Source of the DNA: Streptomyces liliifuscus
Lineage (GTDB): Bacteria > Actinomycetota > Actinomycetes > Streptomycetales > Streptomycetaceae
Length of the DNA stretch: 64,000 nt
Direction of reading: 5' to 3'
Assembly (NCBI RefSeq): GCF_016598615.1
Contig: NZ_CP066831.1
Location: 186,001-250,000 of the forward strand
The notes under the pieces are model-generated. The model had not been told where the DNA came from. It did no database searches and was given only the letters and a program-made list of their open reading frames with translations. Below, one piece after another: positions 16,617 through 25,230 of the stretch (positions are counted from its first letter, which is position 1; each line of letters starts with the position of its first letter). A program made the translations under genes and the position numbers.

Positions 16617-17339
16617 TCACTTCCGCGCTGTCGTCCCGAAGGGGAGGGGTTCACCGGAGCTCAGTTGGTCCCTCAGCGACTGCTCGGTGTTGCTCACGTG
16701 CAGCAGTGCGGCGGCCTGGCTGAGGGCCGCGTCACGGGTGGAGAGCGCGTTGAAGATCGCCTCGTGCTCGGCGAGAGTCCGGCCCGCGGCCTTGTCGTCG
16801 ACCAGACCGCGCCAGATGCGGGCACGCAGGGTGCGGCCGGAGATGCTTTCCAGGAGGGTGAGGAGGGTCTCGTTGCCCGTGGCCGAGATGACCGCGCGGT
16901 GGAAGGCGGCGTCGTGGACGTTCAGCTGTTCGACATCGTCCCGGGCCTCGCGCATGGCATCCAAGTGCCGCTTCACCTCGGCCAGTTGGGAGTCGGAGAT
17001 CCGTGTCGCGGCAAGGGCCGTGGCGATCGGCTCAAGGAGCCGCCGTACCTCCATGAGGTCCTGCAGGGCGACCGAATCACCCTGCAGCAGTTCCACCGCG
17101 CCGCCCAGACCCTCCAGGAGCAGACTCGGCTGAAGGCTGGTCACATACGTGCCGTCGCCCCGGCGGACCTCCAGGACCCGTGCGACAGCCAGCGCCTTGA
17201 CCGCTTCCCGTGCGAGGTTCCGGGACAGGCCCAGCTGCGCGGCCAGGTCCGGCTCCGGCGGGAGCTTCGAGCCCGGAGGCAGGACACCGGTCCGGATCAG
17301 CTCACGGATCTCATCGATGGCCTTGTCCGTCAGAGACAC
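16617..17339 (-). CDS. FadR-type GntR-family regulator
   Basis: 240 residues from a GTG start with GGGGAGGGG upstream. The N-terminal winged helix (about residues 3-65) shows LIRTGVLPPGSKLPPEPDLA and LSRNLAREAVKALAV, and the all-helical FCD ligand domain runs from about 85 to 220 with the metal-binding pattern EVRRLLEP, HDAAFHRAV and EHEAIFNAL. The gene follows and overlaps a broken aldo-keto reductase by 29 bp and is divergent from the alpha-L-fucosidase gene, so it may once have controlled a fucose or related sugar-acid operon. Confidence 0.93.
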   Translation of the reverse strand: MSLTDKAIDEIRELIRTGVLPPGSKLPPEPDLAAQLGLSRNLAREAVKALAVARVLEVRRGDGTYVTSLQPSLLLEGLGGAVELLQGDSVALQDLMEVRRLLEPIATALAATRISDSQLAEVKRHLDAMREARDDVEQLNVHDAAFHRAVISATGNETLLTLLESISGRTLRARIWRGLVDDKAAGRTLAEHEAIFNALSTRDAALSQAAALLHVSNTEQSLRDQLSSGEPLPFGTTARK

Positions 17340-17732
17340 CGCTCACCCCTCCCCCACCGTGCCGCGCGAGCACGTCCGGCCTGATCAGCCCCTGAGTGCG
17401 GAGATCGTCCCAGAGGCCGTCCGGGACCCGGTGATCATGGAGTTCCACGTTTCGTCCGACCGGTTCCGGAGTCCGCATGCCGAGGGTGACGTTGATGATA
17501 CTGGGATGCGTGTGCGGGAAGGCGATCACGGCGGCGGGCAGAGTGACCCCGTGCGCCGCGCAGACCTCGGCGATCGCCCCGCCACGGGCGCCCAGAGCCG
17601 GCCGGTCGTCCTCGTAGCGGTACTTCGTGCCGGGGAGGCCCGGTCAACGAAGAGCAGTCCCAAGTTGAAGACATCCACCGCCACAGCGCTCTTGCCCGGG
17701 TCGGCGGAACAGCGGTCTGTTCTCAGTCTCAT
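17311..17732 (-). pseudogene. Aldo-keto reductase remnant (L-fucose dehydrogenase-like), frameshifted
   Basis: Only the C-terminal ~115 codons of an aldo/keto reductase remain. Residues VDVFNLGLL are in one frame and PGTKYRYEDDRPALGARGG, EVCAAHGVTLPAAVIAFP and the TLGMRTPEPVGRN segment in another, so there is a frameshift near 17645-17652. The N-terminal half with the Asp-Tyr-Lys catalytic residues is missing. Its proximity to a fucosidase fits the fucose/aldose 1-dehydrogenase branch, but that specificity is inferred. Confidence 0.75.
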
Positions 17733-17946
17733 CGGTGGTTCCTCGCGCTATCCCGTAGCAGGGGATTCGCCATACATCGCATGTCTAGGCGCCCTCAAGA
17801 CGCCCAAATACACTACAAGTTACTCAAATCCTTGAACCAAGCAGTGCATTCATCCCTGCACGCTGGTTGACATCCCATGGCGCCATGGCCGACCTTCATG
17901 CGTGGCCCTGCATTCCCCCTGCCCCTTCCGCATCAGGGATGTGTCC

Positions 17947-20178
17947 ATGTCGAACTCGATCAACAGACGCCAGTTGCTGGCCTCCGCAACCTGCGTGGTG
18001 ACGGCAGCCGTGGCAGGAGGTGCGTTAGGCGCCGGAGTTGCCGAGGCGGCGCCCAGCACGTACACGCCCGACTGGAACTCGGTCGACCAGCACCCGCCGG
18101 CTCCGGAGTGGTTCCAGGACGCGAAGTTCGGGATCTACTTCCACTGGGGTGCCTTCAGCGTGCCCGCCTTCGACAACGAGTGGTACCCGCGCAACATGTA
18201 CCAGGCTGGGAGCAACGCGAACCGGCATCACATCGCGACCTACGGCCAGCCGTCAGCTTGGCCGTACCACAACTTCATCAACGGAGCGCGGGACCCGGCG
18301 GGCAACACCGTCCAGTTCGCCCCGAAACTGAAGTCGGCCGGCGGGAGGTTCGACCCCGAGGAGTGGGCGCAGCTGTTCGTCGACGCGGGCGCCAGGTTCG
18401 CCGGCCCGGTCGCCGAGCACCACGACGGCTTCTCCATGTGGGACAGCCAGGTCAACGAGTGGAACTCGGTGAAGAAGGGCCCTGGCATCGACCTGCTGCG
18501 GCTGTTCTCCACGGCCATCCGCGCCAAGGGCCTGAAGCTGCTGGTGGCCATGCACCACGCGTACCACTACAACGGCTTCTTCGAGGACGCTCCCGCGCAG
18601 ACGGACAGCAGCCTCAAGAAGTTCTACGGGCAACTGAACAAGACCGCGGAGGACCAGCTCTGGTTCGACAAGCTGAAAGAGGTCATCGACCGCGCCCGGC
18701 CCGACATCCTGTGGCAGGACTTCAAGCTGGACGCCGTCGACGAGCAACAGCGCCTGAACTTCCTGGCGTACTACTACAACCAGGCCAACAGCTGGGGCCG
18801 CGAGGTCGTCGCCACGTACAAGGACGGCATGAACGGCAAGGGCGAGGTCTTCGACTACGAACGCGGCGGCCCGGCCGATCTCACCACGCCCTACTGGCTC
18901 ACCGACGACAGCATCTCCAGCAGCAGTTGGTGCTACACCCAGGGCATCGGCTACTACACCACGCAGCAGATGCTGCACTCGTTCCTCGACCGGGTCAGCA
19001 AGAACGGCAACATGCTGCTGAACATCGCGCCGATGGCCGACGGCACCATCCCCCAGGCACAGAAGGACATCCTGCTCGCCATCGGCGACCATCTGAGGCG
19101 CTTCGGCGAGTCGGTGTACGCGACCCGGGCCTGGACCGCGTACGGCGAGGGACCGACGAAGATGGGCGGCGGCTCGTTCACCACTCCGCACGCCGGCACA
19201 GCGCAGGACATCCGATTCACCCGCAACAAGGCCGACGACGTCCTGTACGCCACCGTCCTCGGCTGGCCCGGCAGTTCGCTCACGATCAAGACTCTCAGCC
19301 CGGACCGGATCAACCTGTCGTCGCTGTCCTCGGTGAAGCTCCTGGGTACCACCGCCGGCACGTACATCGACCTGCCCACGCCGGCCCAGAACGCCTCCGG
19401 CCTCACGATCACCCTGCCGTCCTCCGCGCCGTACAGCGCCTACGCCTACGTCCTGAGGCTCGACTTCTCCGGCACGATCCCGGGCCTGCGGCCGCTCACC
19501 GGCGCCGTCGCCTTCACAGACGTCAACTACACAGGCAACGACGGCGTGTTCACCGTCGGCGACCACACCGCGGCCGACCTGACCGCGTCCGGACTGGGCG
19601 CGGGCACACTCTCCTCCCTCCGGCCGGCCCCCGGCTACCAGGTGATCGGCTACTCCGGCGACAACTTCACCGGCAGCTCCTGGACGTTCACGGCCGAGAA
19701 CCCCGACCTGCGGGTCACCGGCAACAACGATCAGATCACCTCGCTGAGGGTCCAGTTCAACCCGGCGACGTACTTCCGGATCACCAACGCCACCAACGGC
19801 CTCGCCCTGGACAGCGGCGGCAACGTCGCCTCCGGGTCCGACCTCAAGCAGTGGACCTGGAACGGCAGCAACAACCTCCAGTGGCACGCGGAAGCTGTCG
19901 GAGGCGGCCACTACCGGCTGGTCAACCGCACCAACGGCATGGTCGCCGACGGCTGGGGCGCCACCGCCGACGGCTCCGCAGCCCGGCAGGCCGCCTGGAA
20001 CGGCGGCACCAACCAGCAGTGGACCCTCACCCACCGGGGCGGCGACCGCTACTCGATCGCCAACCGCACCACCGGCCTGGTCCTCGACGGCGGCGGCAAC
20101 GTGTCCTCGGGATCCGTGGCCAAGCAGTGGACCTACGGCGGCAGCACCAACCTGCTGTGGACCTTCACCGCGTTGTAG
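17947..20178 (+). CDS. Secreted GH29 alpha-L-fucosidase with crystallin-like and ricin-type (CBM13) domains
   Basis: 743 residues from ATG 17947; an upstream ATG at 17902 would put extra polar sequence before the Tat-like signal SNSINRRQLLASATC. The GH29 barrel covers about residues 40-390: FGIYFHWGAFSVPAF, AEHHDGFSMWDS, and DILWQDFKLD, whose Asp258 is the likely nucleophile. About residues 390-490 form a beta domain, about 495-605 a beta/gamma-crystallin-like region (TDVNYTGND, YSGDNFTGSSWT), and about 610-743 a ricin-type trefoil with repeated NxxNGLxLD, QQWT and LLWTF motifs. The enzyme should release terminal L-fucose from plant or animal glycans outside the cell. Confidence 0.92.
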   Translation: MSNSINRRQLLASATCVVTAAVAGGALGAGVAEAAPSTYTPDWNSVDQHPPAPEWFQDAKFGIYFHWGAFSVPAFDNEWYPRNMYQAGSNANRHHIATYGQPSAWPYHNFINGARDPAGNTVQFAPKLKSAGGRFDPEEWAQLFVDAGARFAGPVAEHHDGFSMWDSQVNEWNSVKKGPGIDLLRLFSTAIRAKGLKLLVAMHHAYHYNGFFEDAPAQTDSSLKKFYGQLNKTAEDQLWFDKLKEVIDRARPDILWQDFKLDAVDEQQRLNFLAYYYNQANSWGREVVATYKDGMNGKGEVFDYERGGPADLTTPYWLTDDSISSSSWCYTQGIGYYTTQQMLHSFLDRVSKNGNMLLNIAPMADGTIPQAQKDILLAIGDHLRRFGESVYATRAWTAYGEGPTKMGGGSFTTPHAGTAQDIRFTRNKADDVLYATVLGWPGSSLTIKTLSPDRINLSSLSSVKLLGTTAGTYIDLPTPAQNASGLTITLPSSAPYSAYAYVLRLDFSGTIPGLRPLTGAVAFTDVNYTGNDGVFTVGDHTAADLTASGLGAGTLSSLRPAPGYQVIGYSGDNFTGSSWTFTAENPDLRVTGNNDQITSLRVQFNPATYFRITNATNGLALDSGGNVASGSDLKQWTWNGSNNLQWHAEAVGGGHYRLVNRTNGMVADGWGATADGSAARQAAWNGGTNQQWTLTHRGGDRYSIANRTTGLVLDGGGNVSSGSVAKQWTYGGSTNLLWTFTAL

Positions 20179-20202
20179 CCGCCGATCCCTGCTGCGGGGC
20201 GC

Positions 20203-20523
20203 GTGTCCCGGGGGCCGGGCGGCCGCACTCAGTTAGTCGCGGCCGCCTACCGCAGCGCCTACGGCGACTTCGTCCACAAGCTGCGCACGCGCTACGGGGC
20301 CGACACGACCATCGTGGCGGTGGGCGCCGGCCAGTACTCCGGCCATGTCCAGCAGGTGGTCAGGACGCGCAACGAGGCAGGCGACAGCCGGGTCCGTTAC
20401 TGGTTCCTCGACGACTCGGGCCTGGACTTCCTCGGCTGCGATTGGCACTACTCGGCCCGCGACGACCGGCTCGTCTCCGGTCGGCTCACCTCGTTCATCG
20501 CCGGTCTGCCGACAGGCTGGTGA
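20203..20523 (+). pseudogene. Remnant of an SGNH/CE2-type carbohydrate esterase (C-terminal end only)
   Basis: 106 codons after the fucosidase stop encode a segment ending in LDFLGCDWHYSARDD, like the catalytic DWHPS..H block of CE2 acetyl esterases, but the Ser-containing N-terminal region is absent and the His/Ser positions are altered. The frame has a possible GTG start but no matching domain before it. I read it as a 5'-truncated gene. Confidence 0.6.
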
Positions 20524-20590
20524 CGGCACCGACTGCCCAGCAGCACCACGGATCGGGGCCTCGGCCCTGACGGTGCCGCGTTCCCATCCA

Positions 20591-20622
20591 CGGCGGCCCG
20601 GCCCTTCGGGGGCGGGCCGCCG
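20591..20622 (+). terminator. Terminator hairpin after the fucosidase region
   Basis: CGGCGGCCCG pairs exactly with CGGGCCGCCG around an inner GCCC-TTCG-GGG tetraloop stem. It lies between the esterase remnant and the next gene and probably ends the fucosidase transcript. Confidence 0.75.
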
Positions 20623-20753
20623 ATTCCGCTCCCGTTCGAATCCCGTGCGAACGCACCGGCCGGGGCGCCGTGGAGCGGAAGCGGACCTAGGCTGAAAGCC
20701 GGTGGCTGGAAACCAGCCTGACGGGCAGAGCTGTCCGGACGGAGGCGGAGCGC

Positions 20754-23213
20754 GTGGACATGGCCGACAAGCAGGATGTCCGCACCGCCGCGCTCGTGGT
20801 AGGCCCGGACGGTGTGGTGAGCGGCTGGAGCGAGAGCGGGAGGCTGCTGCTGGGCTGGACGGCGGAGGCCACGGTCGGGCGCCCCTTGGCCGACCTGTTG
20901 GCCGCTCCCCCACCACCCGGTTTCCCCGAGAACCACGACGGCGGTGCCGACCACGCGGGACTCATGCCCCTGCGCCACCGGGACGGCTCCACGGTGGACG
21001 CTCTGGTGTCGACTCACCCGCTGCTCGGACCCGACGGGCGGGCGCTGGGCCACGTGGTGACCGTCCAGCGCTGGGAACGCCGACCGGTGATCGCCGACCT
21101 GGCCTTCGAGCAGTGCCCCTTCGCTCTGGGCGTCTACGACCCTGAGCTGCGGTTCCTGTGGATCAACGCCTCCTCGGGCCGGGTGATCGCGCACTCCGAG
21201 GAGCAGGTGCTCGGCAAGAAGTACCGCGAGGTGCTTCCCGAATTCGACCGCTCGCTGTTTCCCGAAAGGGACGACAAGCCCTACACGGACCAGCTCGCCG
21301 AAGTGGCGAGGACGGGCAGGGCCGCGCGTCTCATCACCGTCTTCCAGCCGCGCGGCAGTGACTACGCGAACGCCTGGGCCACCAGCATCTGGCCCGTCCG
21401 GGACGCCGAGGGCAGGGTCCGCGCGGTCGCCAACTGGGGATTCGACATGAGCGCCGAGTACTGGGCCCGGCAGCGCCTGCTCATCCTCAACGAGGCCAGC
21501 GCCGGCATCGGCCGGACACTCGACGTGATCGGTACCGCCCGGGAACTGGCCACGACCTCGGTGCCGTCATTCATCGACGTCGTCACCGTGGATCTCTTCG
21601 ACGAGGTGCTGCGCGGAGAAGAGCCGCCCTCCGTGTCCGAGTTCACCCCCGGCGAGACCATCGTGCTCACTCGTGCCGCCCGGCACAGCGCGAAGGAGGA
21701 CGCCGACCGGGCTCCCCGGCCCACGACACCCGTCAGCCACACTCCCGGTTCCGTCGCCGCCCGCTGCATGACCACCGGCAGGTCCACGGTCCAACTCGCG
21801 GCCGAGCCGGGCGAGGGCGGCGAATGGGCCTTCGGGCCCGGGCTCGCCTCCGACCCGGCCCACTGGCCGCCGGGCAACCCGTTGGTCGACGCGTCCATCG
21901 CTGCGGACGGACTGACCGGCCGGATCACCGTGCCGCTCCGGGCCCGCGGCGCACTGCTCGGCGTCGTCGCGTTCTCCCGCAGCGAGCGGCCCGAGGCGTT
22001 CACCGCCGACGACCTGATCCTCGCCGAAGAGCTGACCGCCAAGGCCGCCGTCGCCATCGACAACGCCCGCCGCTACTCGCGCGAGCGCACGACCGCGCTG
22101 ACCCTGCAACGAAGCCTGCTGCCACAGGGGCTGCCCAGCCAGGAGGCGGCCGAGGTGGCATCCCGCTACCGGCCCGCCGGGACCGACGCGGAAGTGGGCG
22201 GCGACTGGTTCGACGTCATTCCGCTCTCCGGTGCCCGGGTCGCCCTGGTCGTCGGCGACGTGGTCGGCCACGGCCTGCACGCCGCGGCCAGCATGGGCCG
22301 GCTGCGTACGGCGGTCCGCACCCTCGCCGACGTGGACCTGCCGCCGGACGAGTTGCTGACCCACCTGGACGACCTGGTCATCCACCTAGCCAGCGACCTC
22401 CGGCCCGCCGACCACTTCCAGCCGACCGGTGAGTTCGGGGCCACCTGCCTGTACACCGTCTACGACCCGGTCTCCCGCCGCCTCACATTGGCGAGCGCAG
22501 GTCATCCGCTGCCGCTGATCATCTCCCCGGACGGCACCACGACCCCGGTGGACGCACAGCCGGGACCGCCGCTGGGCATCGGCGGGCTGCCTTTCGAGGC
22601 GACCGAGCTCGAACTGCCCGAGGGCAGCCTGCTCGCCCTCTACACCGACGGACTGGTGGAAAGCCGCGAGCGCGACGTCGACCAGGGGATCGCCGACCTG
22701 CTGCGGCTCCTCAACCATGCGGCCACCTCACTGGAGAGCCTCTGCGACACGGTGATGGACGCCATGCTTCCCGAACACCGCACCGACGACGCCGCCCTGC
22801 TCCTCGCTCGCACTCACGCGCTGGATCCCCAGCATGTCGCCGACTGGGACATCGAACCCGACCCCGCGCAGGTGCCGCGCGCCAGGAAGTTCACGCTCGA
22901 CCAGTTGGAGGCCTGGGGCCTGGAGGAGGCGTCGTTCGTCACCGAACTGGTTGTCAGCGAGCTGGTCACCAACGCCATCAGATACGGCGAGCCACCGATC
23001 AGGCTGCGGCTGATTCGTGACACCTCCCTGATCTGCGAGGTCTCCGACGCCAGCAACACCGCACCGCACCTGCGCCGGGCGCGCGCCTTCGACGAGGGCG
23101 GCCGGGGCCTGCTGCTCGTCGCCCAGCTCACCCAGGGCTGGGGTACCCGGCACACCACGGACGGCAAGACGATCTGGTGCGCACAGACCCTCACCGAGCC
23201 CGAGCCGCGATGA
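20754..23213 (+). CDS. PAS-GAF-SpoIIE phosphatase with C-terminal HATPase (RsbU/RsbW fusion)
   Basis: 819 residues from GTG 20754 (GGAGG 8 bases upstream; ATG 20760 is an alternative). In order: a PAS domain (about 8-105), a second PAS domain (about 118-228), a GAF domain (about 240-450), a PP2C/SpoIIE domain (about 475-685) with GGDWFDV, GDVVGHG and YTDGLVE, and an RsbW-type HATPase (about 695-815) with ELVVSELVTNAIRYG and GGRGLLLVAQL. It combines phosphatase and anti-sigma-kinase activities that normally sit in separate proteins of a partner-switching pathway and probably links small-molecule or redox sensing to sigma-factor control. No anti-sigma antagonist gene is adjacent. Confidence 0.93.
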   Translation: MDMADKQDVRTAALVVGPDGVVSGWSESGRLLLGWTAEATVGRPLADLLAAPPPPGFPENHDGGADHAGLMPLRHRDGSTVDALVSTHPLLGPDGRALGHVVTVQRWERRPVIADLAFEQCPFALGVYDPELRFLWINASSGRVIAHSEEQVLGKKYREVLPEFDRSLFPERDDKPYTDQLAEVARTGRAARLITVFQPRGSDYANAWATSIWPVRDAEGRVRAVANWGFDMSAEYWARQRLLILNEASAGIGRTLDVIGTARELATTSVPSFIDVVTVDLFDEVLRGEEPPSVSEFTPGETIVLTRAARHSAKEDADRAPRPTTPVSHTPGSVAARCMTTGRSTVQLAAEPGEGGEWAFGPGLASDPAHWPPGNPLVDASIAADGLTGRITVPLRARGALLGVVAFSRSERPEAFTADDLILAEELTAKAAVAIDNARRYSRERTTALTLQRSLLPQGLPSQEAAEVASRYRPAGTDAEVGGDWFDVIPLSGARVALVVGDVVGHGLHAAASMGRLRTAVRTLADVDLPPDELLTHLDDLVIHLASDLRPADHFQPTGEFGATCLYTVYDPVSRRLTLASAGHPLPLIISPDGTTTPVDAQPGPPLGIGGLPFEATELELPEGSLLALYTDGLVESRERDVDQGIADLLRLLNHAATSLESLCDTVMDAMLPEHRTDDAALLLARTHALDPQHVADWDIEPDPAQVPRARKFTLDQLEAWGLEEASFVTELVVSELVTNAIRYGEPPIRLRLIRDTSLICEVSDASNTAPHLRRARAFDEGGRGLLLVAQLTQGWGTRHTTDGKTIWCAQTLTEPEPR

Positions 23214-23426
23214 GATCACTACCAGGCACTTGAGTGCCGCTTGTTCGATCTGATCGGCAAAGACGATGAGGTCGTTGACCTTGGACTCCACTGGTCCGCC
23301 CTCCGTCGCGGCCATCAAGCCGACGCGCGCAGACACCACTTCAAGCGGCGCCTGCGCCTCCAGATCTTTCAGACCCAGCGATGCAGTACTGGCCAAAACG
23401 CCCCGTCCGCGTCCGCCGAACGGCCG
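23214..23426. other. Short gap between the phosphatase and the TetR remnant
   Basis: About 210 bp without a supported gene. One minus-strand frame encodes a moderately gene-like stretch (LEVVSARVGLMAATEGG) continuing antisense into the phosphatase gene, but it has no recognisable domain. It may be another gene fossil. Confidence 0.3.
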
Positions 23427-23789
23427 CTACGGCAGCCGGCGCTCCAGTGCCATGTCGGCGATGTCCTGGAGTTCGTCGCGGCCGAGGCCGCCGGCGGCCT
23501 GGACTGCGATGCCGAACGTCACCGTCATGACGTATCGGGCGAGCTGTCGAGGGTCGGCGTCGCGCGGAAGATCGCCCTCGTCGACGGCCCGCTGGAAGCG
23601 CTCCTCAAGGCGCAGACCCGAATCGTTCCGCCACTCGACCAGCATGTCGTGCGCGGGCCGACCCGCATCGCTCGACGCCGGCGCGCCCTGCACGACCAGG
23701 CGTCCCGCAGGGCCTCCGGGACGCGTCGTGGTCCGAACCGCTCCGCGGAGAATCGCCTCGGCCACGCCTCGCGCGGTCGGCTCCTCCAT
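23427..23789 (-). pseudogene. TetR-family regulator lacking its DNA-binding domain
   Basis: The 120 codons from ATG 23789 match the C-terminal ligand-binding domain of TetR regulators: ARGVAEAILRGAV, the VQGAPASSDAGRPAHDMLVE region, DPRQLARYVMTVTFGIAVQA and a typical helical end. The ~70-residue N-terminal helix-turn-helix is missing, and sequence upstream in any frame does not supply it. Without that domain it cannot act as a normal repressor. The following 260 bp (23790-24049) show nothing else. Confidence 0.75.
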
Positions 23790-24049
23790 GGCGCTGGTGA
23801 CGTGCGACGCCCTTCCGCGCACTTGACGCGGCGACTGCCACGGCGGAGAACCTCGCCCCCGCGACTTACATTCCGACCGGTACATAAGTTGCTCACGACG
23901 GCGATCCGGGTCGCGCCGCCCGCGGGAGGCGTGGGCCCCAATTGGAATGTCCCACTCCGTAGTGACGACCTGTGCGTTCTCGGCATGTCTCATTCGCAGG
24001 CCACAGCGTCTTGTCTCACGATCCTGGCCCTTGAGCTGAGCAGGTGTTG

Positions 24050-24448
24050 TCAACCGCTCTGCCGTGGCGTCCCCCGCGCGGCAGGGCAGCGATCGTCCGA
24101 CATCAGCCATGCCTCTGCGTCCCGCCGGATCCGCGGCGCATCGAAGCTCTGGTACTCCCGGATCACCGACCTGATCGTGCCTCGCTCGCGGTACTCGTCC
24201 ATGATCGCAACATGCTCCGGCAGGCGAACGAACCCTGCCAGGGCCCGCCGCCCGGTCCACACCGAGACCGATCCGCAGCGCCGGGCCGAGGGCATGGCCC
24301 ACAGCCACATGCCGACCGCTCCGTCGAGATCCGGCCAGCGGCGCCGCAGCGCGAAGCCGCGACACGTGATGCCGGGCAAGTCGCGGTATGCGTCGCTGGT
24401 GAAGTCAGTGACGCTGACGATCAGTTGGCCGCTCCGGCGGCTGTGCAT
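24050..24448 (-). CDS. Small conserved protein, DUF3291/monooxygenase-like fold
   Basis: About 132 residues from ATG 24448 (the frame opens at 24529, overlapping the neighbour's end by 7 bp). The core SVTDFTSDAYRDLPGITCRG, LRRRWPDLDGAVGMWLWA and SVSVWTGRRALAGFVRLPEH resembles proteins related to antibiotic-biosynthesis-monooxygenase/DUF3291 folds. Function unknown. It follows the maleylpyruvate-isomerase-fold gene on the same strand and may be translated with it. Confidence 0.65.
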   Translation of the reverse strand: MHSRRSGQLIVSVTDFTSDAYRDLPGITCRGFALRRRWPDLDGAVGMWLWAMPSARRCGSVSVWTGRRALAGFVRLPEHVAIMDEYRERGTIRSVIREYQSFDAPRIRRDAEAWLMSDDRCPAARGTPRQSG

Positions 24449-24522
24449 GCCGCTGTCGACGCCACTCACCGCGGCGCGGTCGTCAAGGGAGTCCCCGGCC
24501 GGGCCCTGGCACCAGCGGCTCC

Positions 24523-25116
24523 TCAGCATGGCACCGGCGTCCAGGACGGGTCACGGCCGAGCAGGGCGAGCAACCGGTCGCCCTGCGGGGCGTCGTCGGG
24601 GGCGGTGATCCGTCGGCGGAACGCGGCACCGGCCCCGCGGCCCTCGTCCGGGACCAGGGTGGCGACGCGCAGCGCGGCGGTGGTCAGTTCGGCGGCGGGC
24701 TCCCACGGGGCGCCGATCGTCACTGCGACGTCCCAGGCGTGCACCACGTAGTCGAGCAGGTGGAAGCTGATCGCTGTCCGTCCGGGGACGGCGAAGCCCT
24801 CGCCCACCTCCGGCAGCGCGAACCGCCGCTCCAGCACTCCGTCTTCCGCGAACGCCGCGGTGACGTCGCCCACCGACGCTTCATAGGCTCCGGCCGGGTC
24901 ATCGCCGAGGTCACCGTCGCGCCATACGGCCCACGGTTCACCCGCGCCGCGGGCGGAGGCGGCGAACCCCTCGTTCTGGCTGACCAGATGGCGGAGCAGA
25001 CCGTACAGGGTCCAGTCCGCGCACGGCGTCGCCAACATCAAGTGATCGGTCTTCACCCGGGAGACCACCTCCCCGGTCAGTAACAGGGCCTGGCGGTCCA
25101 GTTGTCGTATGTCCAT
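24523..25116 (-). CDS. Maleylpyruvate isomerase/DinB-fold family protein (TIGR03086-like)
   Basis: 197 residues. Features of the actinobacterial mycothiol-dependent maleylpyruvate isomerase N-terminal fold are present: ATPCADWTLYGLLRHLVSQN near residue 30-50, where the His of LRHLV is a metal-binding position, and LLDYVVHAWDVAVTIG near 120-135 with the second His. A C-terminal helix bundle follows. The family includes isomerases and many uncharacterised thiol-dependent enzymes. It is divergent from a MocR-type regulator that may control it. Confidence 0.85.
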   Translation of the reverse strand: MDIRQLDRQALLLTGEVVSRVKTDHLMLATPCADWTLYGLLRHLVSQNEGFAASARGAGEPWAVWRDGDLGDDPAGAYEASVGDVTAAFAEDGVLERRFALPEVGEGFAVPGRTAISFHLLDYVVHAWDVAVTIGAPWEPAAELTTAALRVATLVPDEGRGAGAAFRRRITAPDDAPQGDRLLALLGRDPSWTPVPC

Positions 25117-25154
25117 GGCCCGAGCGTAAATTCACACAGCGGTTCAGCTCCAGG

Positions 25155-25184
25155 GCCAATAAGCTGCCGAGTGATTGAGCCAAT
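25155..25184. promoter_or_regulatory. Direct repeats in the MocR divergent promoter
   Basis: GCCAAT occurs at 25155-25160 and again at 25179-25184, each followed within a few bases by TGCCG. MocR/PdxR regulators commonly bind direct repeats, so this pair, between the regulator and the divergent gene, is a candidate site. The evidence is only the repetition. Confidence 0.35.
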
Positions 25185-25230
25185 TGCCGGATGACGCCGG
25201 CAACTGCCGAGCCGGAAGCGGAAGGCCGAG

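Noticed and set aside
17877..20570. 897-codon plus-strand frame over the fucosidase gene
   Set aside because: Out-of-frame shadow rich in Arg, His and Gln; the GH29 motifs are in another frame.
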